DNA of 45,071 nt from Stenotrophomonas_A sp036566925. GTDB lineage: Bacteria; Pseudomonadota; Gammaproteobacteria; Xanthomonadales; Xanthomonadaceae. The position numbers were made by a program, and so were the translations under genes. Positions 40,575 to 45,071 of the stretch are shown one piece after another. Location of the stretch: NCBI GenBank assembly GCA_036566925.1, contig DATCVI010000009.1, forward strand, positions 1-45,071, read 5' to 3'. The notes below the pieces were generated by a model, which had not been told where the DNA came from, made no database searches, and saw nothing but the letters and a program-made list of their open reading frames with translations. Each line of letters begins with the position of its first letter. The first letter of the stretch is position 1.

Positions 40575-43500
40575 ATGCCGTCCCATTCCCGCCTCCCCGC
40601 TCCGCCGCTGCCCCGTACCGGGCAGCTCCGCGCCTACTGGCGTAATCCCGCTTCGGCCACCGCGCTGGCCTGGTACGTCGCCCGCGCCGCCGAGGCCCAC
40701 GACGGCCCGCTGCTGGTGGTGGCGCGCGACACCCACGGCGCGCACCAACTCGAATCGGACCTGCTCGCCCTGCTCGGCGAGCGCGGCAGCGTGCCGGTAG
40801 TGCCGTTCCCCGACTGGGAAACACTGCCCTACGACCAGTTCAGCCCGCACCCGGACATCATCAGCCAGCGCCTGGCCGCCCTGCACCGGCTGCCGAGCCT
40901 GCGCCAGGGCATCGTGATCGTGCCGGTGCAGACGCTGATGCAGCGCCTGGCACCGCTTAAATACATCGTCGGCGGCAGCTTCGACCTCAGCGTCGGCCAG
41001 CGCCTGGACATGGACGCGGAGAAGCGCCGGCTCGAAGGCGCCGGCTATCGCAACGTGCCGCAGGTGATGGACCCGGGCGACTTCGCCGTGCGCGGCGGCC
41101 TGCTCGATGTGTTCCCGATGGGTGCGCAGGCGCCGCTGCGGATCGAGCTGCTGGACGAGGACATCGACTCGATCCGCCAGTTCGACCCGGAATCGCAGCG
41201 CTCGCTGGACCGGGTGGCGGCGGTCAAGATGCTGCCGGGCCGCGAAGTGCCGCTGGACGAAGCCAGCCTGGAGCGCGTGCAGGCGATCCTGCGCGAACGC
41301 TTCGACGTCGACACTCGCCGCAGCGCGCTCTACCAGGATCTCAAGTCCGGCCTGGCGCCTTCGGGCATCGAGTATTACCTGCCGCTGTTCTTCGACCAGA
41401 CCGCGACCCTGTTCGATTACCTCCAGCCCGACGCCCTCACCCTGATCACCCCCGGCGTCTCCAACGCCGCCGACGCGTTCTGGCTACAAGCCCAGCACCG
41501 CTACGAACAACGCCGCCACGACGTCGAACGGCCACTGCTGGCGCCCGACGCGCTCTACCAGACCCCGGACCTGCTGCGCGAGCGCCTCAACGCCGCCGCC
41601 CGGGTCGAGGTCTGGCCGGCCGACCACGCCCGTTTCAACGAAGCCGTCGCGCTCGGCGACCAGCCGCTGCCGCCGCTGCCGGTAGCGGCCAAGGACGCGC
41701 CGGCCGGCGAGGCGCTCAAATCCTTCCTCGGCCATTACCCGGGCCGGGTGCTGGTAGCCACCGACTCACCCGGCCGACGCGAAGCGCTGCTCGAAGTGCT
41801 GGCCGCCGCCACCCTGCAACCGATGGTCGTGCCCGACCTGCCCGCGTTCCTGGCCGACGATGGCGCCCGCTTTGCGATCGCGGTGGCGCCGCTGGAAGAC
41901 GGCTTCGCGCTGGACACGCCGAACATCGCCGTGCTCACCGAGCGCCAGCTGTTCCCCGAGCGGGCGACCTCGCCGCGCCGCGCACGCCGCGCCGGGCGCG
42001 AGCCGGAAGCGATCATCCGCGATCTCGGCGAGCTCTCCGAAGGCGCGCCGATCGTGCACGAGGACCACGGTGTCGGACGCTACCGCGGCCTGATCGTGCT
42101 CGAAGCCGGCGGCATGCCTGGCGAATTCCTCGAAATCGAATACGCCAAGGGCGACCGCCTGTACGTGCCGGTCGCGCAGCTGCACCTGATCAGCCGTTAT
42201 TCCGGCGCCTCGCCGGAAACCGCGCCGCTGCACTCGCTGGGCGGCGAGCAATGGAGCAAGGCCAAGCGCCGCGCCGCCGAAAAGGTCCGCGACGTCGCCG
42301 CCGAACTGCTGGAAATCCAGGCCCGCCGCCACGCCCGCGCCGGCCTGGCGCTACACGTGGACCGGGTGATGTACGAACCGTTCGCCGCCGGCTTCCCATT
42401 CGAGGAAACACCCGACCAGTTGGCCGCGATCGAAGCGACGCTGCGCGACCTGCAATCAAGCCAACCGATGGACCGGGTGGTGTGCGGCGACGTCGGCTTC
42501 GGCAAGACCGAAGTGGCAGTGCGCGCGGCCTTCGCCGCCGCCAGCGGCGGCAAGCAGGTGGCGGTGCTGGTGCCTACCACGCTCCTGGCCGAACAGCACT
42601 ACCGCAACTTCCGCGACCGCTTCGCCGATTACCCGCTCAAGGTCGAAGTGCTGTCGCGCTTCAAGAGCACCAAGGAGATCAAGGCCGAGCTGGAGAAGGT
42701 CGCCGCCGGCACCATCGACGTGATCGTCGGCACCCACCGCCTGCTGCAGCCGGACGTGAAGTTCAAGGACCTGGGCCTGGTCATCGTCGACGAAGAACAG
42801 CGTTTCGGCGTGCGCCAGAAGGAAGCGCTGAAGGCGATGCGCGCCAACGTGCACCTGCTCACCCTCACCGCCACGCCGATCCCGCGCACGCTCAACATGG
42901 CGATGAGCGGCCTGCGCGACCTCTCGATCATTGCCACCCCGCCGCCGAACCGCCTGGCGGTGCAGACCTTCATCACCCAGTGGGACAACGCCCTGCTGCG
43001 CGAGGCTTTCCAGCGCGAACTGGCGCGCGGCGGCCAGCTGTATTTCCTGCACAACGATGTCGAGAGCATCGTGCGCATGCAGCGCGACCTGGCCGAGCTG
43101 GTGCCCGAGGCCCGCATCGGTATCGCCCATGGGCAGATGCCCGAGCGCGAGCTGGAGCGGGTGATGCTGGATTTCCAGAAGCAGCGCTTCAACGTGCTGC
43201 TCTCGACCACGATCATCGAATCGGGCATCGACATCCCCAACGCCAACACCATCATCATCAACCGCGCCGACCGCTTCGGCCTGGCCCAGCTGCACCAGCT
43301 ACGCGGCCGCGTCGGCCGCTCGCACCATCGCGCCTATGCCTACCTGGTGGTACCCGACCGCCGTTCGATGACGCCCGATGCCGAGAAGCGACTGGAAGCG
43401 ATTGCGTCGATGGACGAGCTCGGCGCCGGCTTCACCCTGGCCACGCACGACCTGGAAATCCGCGGTGCCGGCGAGCTGTTGGGCGAGGACCAGAGCGGGC

Positions 43501-44045
43501 AGATGGCCGAGGTCGGCTTCAGCCTGTACACCGAACTGTTGGAGCGCGCGGTGCGCAGCATTCGCAAGGGCCATCTGCCGGACCTGGATGCGGGCGAAGA
43601 AGTGCGCGGTGCCGAGGTCGAACTGCATGTGCCGGCGCTGATCCCGGAGGATTACCTGCCGGACGTGCACACGCGCCTGACGCTGTACAAGCGCATCTCC
43701 AGTGCGCGCGACAGTGAGTCCTTGCGCGAGCTCCAGGTGGAAATGATCGATCGCTTCGGTCTGTTGCCCGACCCGGCCAAGAACTTGTTTGCGGTCGCCG
43801 AGCTCAAGCTGCAGGCCAATGCGCTGGGCATCCGCAAGCTGGAGTTGGGCGAGGCGGGCGGTCGGCTGGTGTTCGAGTCCAAGCCGAACATCGATCCGAT
43901 GGCGGTGATCCAGATGATCCAGAAACAGCCCAAGCTCTATTCGATGGACGGGCCGGATAAGCTGCGGATCAAGCATCCTTTGCCGGAGGGTGAGGATCGG
44001 TTCAATGCGGCGAAAGCCTTGTTGGTGACTTTGCGGAAGGGGTGA
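40575..44045 (+). CDS. mfd: Transcription-repair coupling factor Mfd
   Basis: This is a 1156-residue DNA translocase (E. coli 1148) that removes stalled RNA polymerase and recruits UvrA. Domains run in the standard order: a UvrB-like N-terminal part, then the RNA polymerase-interaction domain (DYGVGRYRG-type segment HEDHGVGRYRGLIVLEAGG near residue 500). The helicase core follows with Walker A GDVGFGKTEVAVRAA and motif II DEEQ (VIVDEEQRFG), TATPIPRT and the TRG motif region ATHDLEIRGAGELLG, then the C-terminal domain. TAAAAT at 40561-40566 ends eight bases before the ATG, so a leaderless or very short leader is likely. Confidence 0.97.
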   Translation: MPSHSRLPAPPLPRTGQLRAYWRNPASATALAWYVARAAEAHDGPLLVVARDTHGAHQLESDLLALLGERGSVPVVPFPDWETLPYDQFSPHPDIISQRLAALHRLPSLRQGIVIVPVQTLMQRLAPLKYIVGGSFDLSVGQRLDMDAEKRRLEGAGYRNVPQVMDPGDFAVRGGLLDVFPMGAQAPLRIELLDEDIDSIRQFDPESQRSLDRVAAVKMLPGREVPLDEASLERVQAILRERFDVDTRRSALYQDLKSGLAPSGIEYYLPLFFDQTATLFDYLQPDALTLITPGVSNAADAFWLQAQHRYEQRRHDVERPLLAPDALYQTPDLLRERLNAAARVEVWPADHARFNEAVALGDQPLPPLPVAAKDAPAGEALKSFLGHYPGRVLVATDSPGRREALLEVLAAATLQPMVVPDLPAFLADDGARFAIAVAPLEDGFALDTPNIAVLTERQLFPERATSPRRARRAGREPEAIIRDLGELSEGAPIVHEDHGVGRYRGLIVLEAGGMPGEFLEIEYAKGDRLYVPVAQLHLISRYSGASPETAPLHSLGGEQWSKAKRRAAEKVRDVAAELLEIQARRHARAGLALHVDRVMYEPFAAGFPFEETPDQLAAIEATLRDLQSSQPMDRVVCGDVGFGKTEVAVRAAFAAASGGKQVAVLVPTTLLAEQHYRNFRDRFADYPLKVEVLSRFKSTKEIKAELEKVAAGTIDVIVGTHRLLQPDVKFKDLGLVIVDEEQRFGVRQKEALKAMRANVHLLTLTATPIPRTLNMAMSGLRDLSIIATPPPNRLAVQTFITQWDNALLREAFQRELARGGQLYFLHNDVESIVRMQRDLAELVPEARIGIAHGQMPERELERVMLDFQKQRFNVLLSTTIIESGIDIPNANTIIINRADRFGLAQLHQLRGRVGRSHHRAYAYLVVPDRRSMTPDAEKRLEAIASMDELGAGFTLATHDLEIRGAGELLGEDQSGQMAEVGFSLYTELLERAVRSIRKGHLPDLDAGEEVRGAEVELHVPALIPEDYLPDVHTRLTLYKRISSARDSESLRELQVEMIDRFGLLPDPAKNLFAVAELKLQANALGIRKLELGEAGGRLVFESKPNIDPMAVIQMIQKQPKLYSMDGPDKLRIKHPLPEGEDRFNAAKALLVTLRKG

Positions 44046-44072
44046 GGTTTGGTCTACGTACGGTCTTCGTGC

Positions 44073-44182
44073 GGCCTGCGGGGGCATTGCCCTTTCGGGA
44101 CACGCCGTGAACCCATCCATGGGGGCTAATCAGCGACATCCATGTCGCCGATTGTCCCGAAAGGGCAATGCCCCCGCAGGCC
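44073..44182. repeat. Palindromic element, copy 2 (30-50-30), inverted core
   Basis: The left arm 44073-44102 and right arm 44153-44182 are perfect inverted 30-mers ending in CGGGACA at the core side. The 50-base core 44103-44152 is the reverse complement of the core of copy 3 with two differences. Its internal palindromes GCGACAT/ATGTCGC and CCCAT/ATGGG are preserved. It lies just behind mfd and could form a long hairpin in either strand. It may also act as a transcription terminator for mfd. Confidence 0.9.
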
Positions 44183-44219
44183 CGACAGTGGGCCGCGAGG
44201 TTGGAGAAAGAAAAAAGGC

Positions 44220-44367
44220 ACCCTCATCCGCCGCTGTCGCGCCACCTTCTCCCACGAGTGGGAGAAGGAACGGCAAGGCTGTTCGCAGCTGCAATCAATC
44301 GCCGACAGCGCCTGCTGTCCTTCTCCCGCTTGCGGGAGAAGGTGGCGCGACAGCGGCGGATGAGGGT
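44220..44367. repeat. 148-bp inverted-repeat element with 34-bp arms and two inner hairpins
   Basis: The arms 44220-44253 and 44334-44367 are perfect 34-base inverted repeats starting ACCCTCATCCGCC. Two smaller perfect hairpins overlap the arm ends: CCTTCTCCCAC with GTGGGAGAAGG (44245-44255 and 44258-44268) and CCTTCTCCCGC with GCGGGAGAAGG (44319-44329 and 44332-44342). The long and short hairpins exclude each other. It looks like a MITE-type or REP-cluster element. No gene is seen in it. Confidence 0.85.
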
Positions 44368-44398
44368 TCTCTTTCCAACAAACAAGGCTGATCTATCG

Positions 44399-44508
44399 GG
44401 TGGCCGGGGGCAGACCCTGTTCGGGACAATTGGCGACATGGATGTCGCCGATTAGCCCCCATGGATGGGTTCACGGCGTGTCCCGAACAGGGTCTGCCCC
44501 CGGCCACC
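44399..44508. repeat. Palindromic element, copy 3 (30-50-30)
   Basis: The left arm 44399-44428 and right arm 44479-44508 are perfect 30-base inverted repeats; their sequence differs from the arms of copy 2 except for CGGGACA/TGTCCCG at the core border and a GGGGGCA tract. The core 44429-44478 is 50 bases and matches the reverse complement of the copy 2 core at 48 of 50 positions. With copy 2 and the 148-bp element it fills the 540-base gap between mfd and the STAS-like gene. Confidence 0.9.
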
Positions 44509-44585
44509 GCACGTAACAACAGAATCACACAGCCTCACCAAAACCAAAGCCATACTGCCGCAGGCAAAAAAAAAGGAGCGCGCGC

Positions 44586-44984
44586 ATGTACCAAGCCCTG
44601 CCCTCCGCCGACCACGTCGGCGCCTACCGCTTCACCGGCACCCTCGACCGCGAGGACTACGACACCTGCATCGCCGATGTCGAGGCGCGGTTGCAGAAGC
44701 ATGGCCGTATCGGCATTTACTGCGAACTCGACGGGTTCACCGGCCTCACCCTGCCCGCGCTCGGTCGCGATCTCGAATATGGCCTGCGAAACTTCGGCCG
44801 CTACCATCGCTTCGCCCGCGTGGCCATCGTCACCACGCCTGGCTTCGTCGCCAGCATGAGCAGCCTGGCTGGCCGATTCCTGCCGCAAACGGAGGTGCGG
44901 GTGTTCGGTCCGGACGAGCGCGTGATCGCGCAGAATTGGGTCACCGACTTCGATCCGGAAATCGACTCGGCCGACGCCGATTGA
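44586..44984 (+). CDS. STAS/SEC14-like (SpoIIAA-like) domain protein
   Basis: This is a 132-residue protein of the SpoIIAA-like/STAS-SEC14 group: a beta strand start (VGAYRFTGTLDREDYDTCIADVEARL), a strand and helix around RIGIYCELDGFTG, and FARVAIVTTPGFVASMSSLAGRFLPQTEVRVFG. Similar small proteins bind lipids or nucleotides, but no function is established. AAGGAG nine to fourteen bases before the ATG at 44586 supports the start. An acidic tail (FDPEIDSADAD) closes it. It is convergent with the partial gene at the window end. Confidence 0.85.
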   Translation: MYQALPSADHVGAYRFTGTLDREDYDTCIADVEARLQKHGRIGIYCELDGFTGLTLPALGRDLEYGLRNFGRYHRFARVAIVTTPGFVASMSSLAGRFLPQTEVRVFGPDERVIAQNWVTDFDPEIDSADAD

Positions 44985-44993
44985 ACGCGTCGG

Positions 44994-45071
44994 CTAGAGC
45001 TGTGATTCCACTGGTAGCCAGCCGATCACCTTGGCCGCGCCGCGACGCCAGGCGGTGGCCTCGGGTTCGCG
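44994..45071 (-). CDS. C-terminal end of a phospholipase D-like protein (partial)
   Basis: The last 25 codons of a minus-strand gene enter the window, ending at a TAG complementing 44994-44996. The residues REPEATAWRRGAAKVIGWLP followed by VESQL resemble the C-terminus of PLD-family/ClsC-type proteins, where a W/F-x-LP-x-E motif precedes the end. The evidence is short, so the family is a guess. The 5' part lies beyond the window. Confidence 0.5.
   Translation of the reverse strand, partial: REPEATAWRRGAAKVIGWLPVESQL

Noticed and set aside
44107..44528. Several 70-95-codon frames in the repeat gap after mfd
   Set aside because: All are read through inverted repeats, occur on both strands with mirrored protein sequence, and lack ribosome sites.
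1..45071. tRNA, rRNA, CRISPR arrays, prophage, insertion sequences
   Set aside because: None was recognised by eye on either strand, although a covariance search was not possible.

Overview
This window is high-GC chromosomal DNA (roughly two thirds G+C by eye) from a gammaproteobacterium, most likely of the Xanthomonadales/Lysobacterales (Xanthomonas, Stenotrophomonas, Lysobacter and relatives). The evidence is the strong GC-third-position codon use, the closest recalled protein families (Xanthomonas-type NPP phosphodiesterase, creBCD, ZnuD-type receptor, RlmJ, RhtA), a REP of the GGAGCGGCTTCAGCCGC type, and TAGAMT-like -10 boxes close to start codons. The genus cannot be fixed from the sequence alone. 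No tRNA, rRNA, CRISPR, prophage or insertion sequence was seen. Most of the window is ordinary core genome, and the accessory material is confined to intergenic repeats and a small gene pair near 38.5-38.9 kb.

Layout. 0-4.3 kb: an AraC regulator divergent from an MFS exporter-oxidoreductase operon, then an RhtA-type exporter. 4.3-8.0 kb: an ABC exporter and a secreted penicillin-binding-type serine hydrolase, separated by the first copy of a palindromic element. 8.1-10.4 kb: VOC protein, YecE-like DUF72 protein and a second EamA transporter. 10.4-13.2 kb: a GAF-GGDEF diguanylate cyclase, RluF, and an ArsR regulator with a membrane protein behind a probable autoregulatory operator. 13.3-16.9 kb: a DEAD-box helicase divergent from an ECF sigma factor and its membrane partner, then a YbcJ-like S4 protein. 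17-20.7 kb: a minus-strand run of envelope and redox genes (COQ6/UbiH-type monooxygenase, MAPEG, DUF4019, a small membrane protein, a ClpP-fold lipoprotein). 20.9-25.6 kb: the alkylation-repair pair alkA-ogt, an NPP phosphodiesterase and a ClC exchanger.

25.6-34.4 kb is partly a metal and methionine region. It holds ribosomal protein bTHX and a MerC-type membrane protein divergent from a ZnuD-like TonB receptor across a Zur-box-like site. Further on are a second VOC protein, metE under a cobalamin riboswitch, and a Zur/Fur-type repressor next to gltX. Zur, its candidate site, the zinc receptor and the zinc enzyme MetE all lie within about 7 kb. 34.4-38.4 kb is the creB-creC-creD system plus a coupled small gene, with a cre-tag-like site in front of creD.

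38.4-39 kb holds a lower-GC pair: a 45-residue peptide with a double-glycine-like segment and a 57-residue membrane protein, separated by a hairpin. Then follow rlmJ, a GNAT acetyltransferase and mfd. The 540-base gap after mfd is filled with nested inverted repeats: two oppositely oriented copies of a 110-bp element (30-bp arms, 50-nt core) around a 148-bp element with 34-bp arms. The window ends with a STAS/SEC14-like gene and the 3' end of a probable phospholipase D-family gene.

The strongest candidate for something undescribed is the 30-50-30 palindromic element. Its arms differ between copies yet remain self-complementary, while the core is conserved and can be flipped. The small peptide/membrane-protein pair is next.
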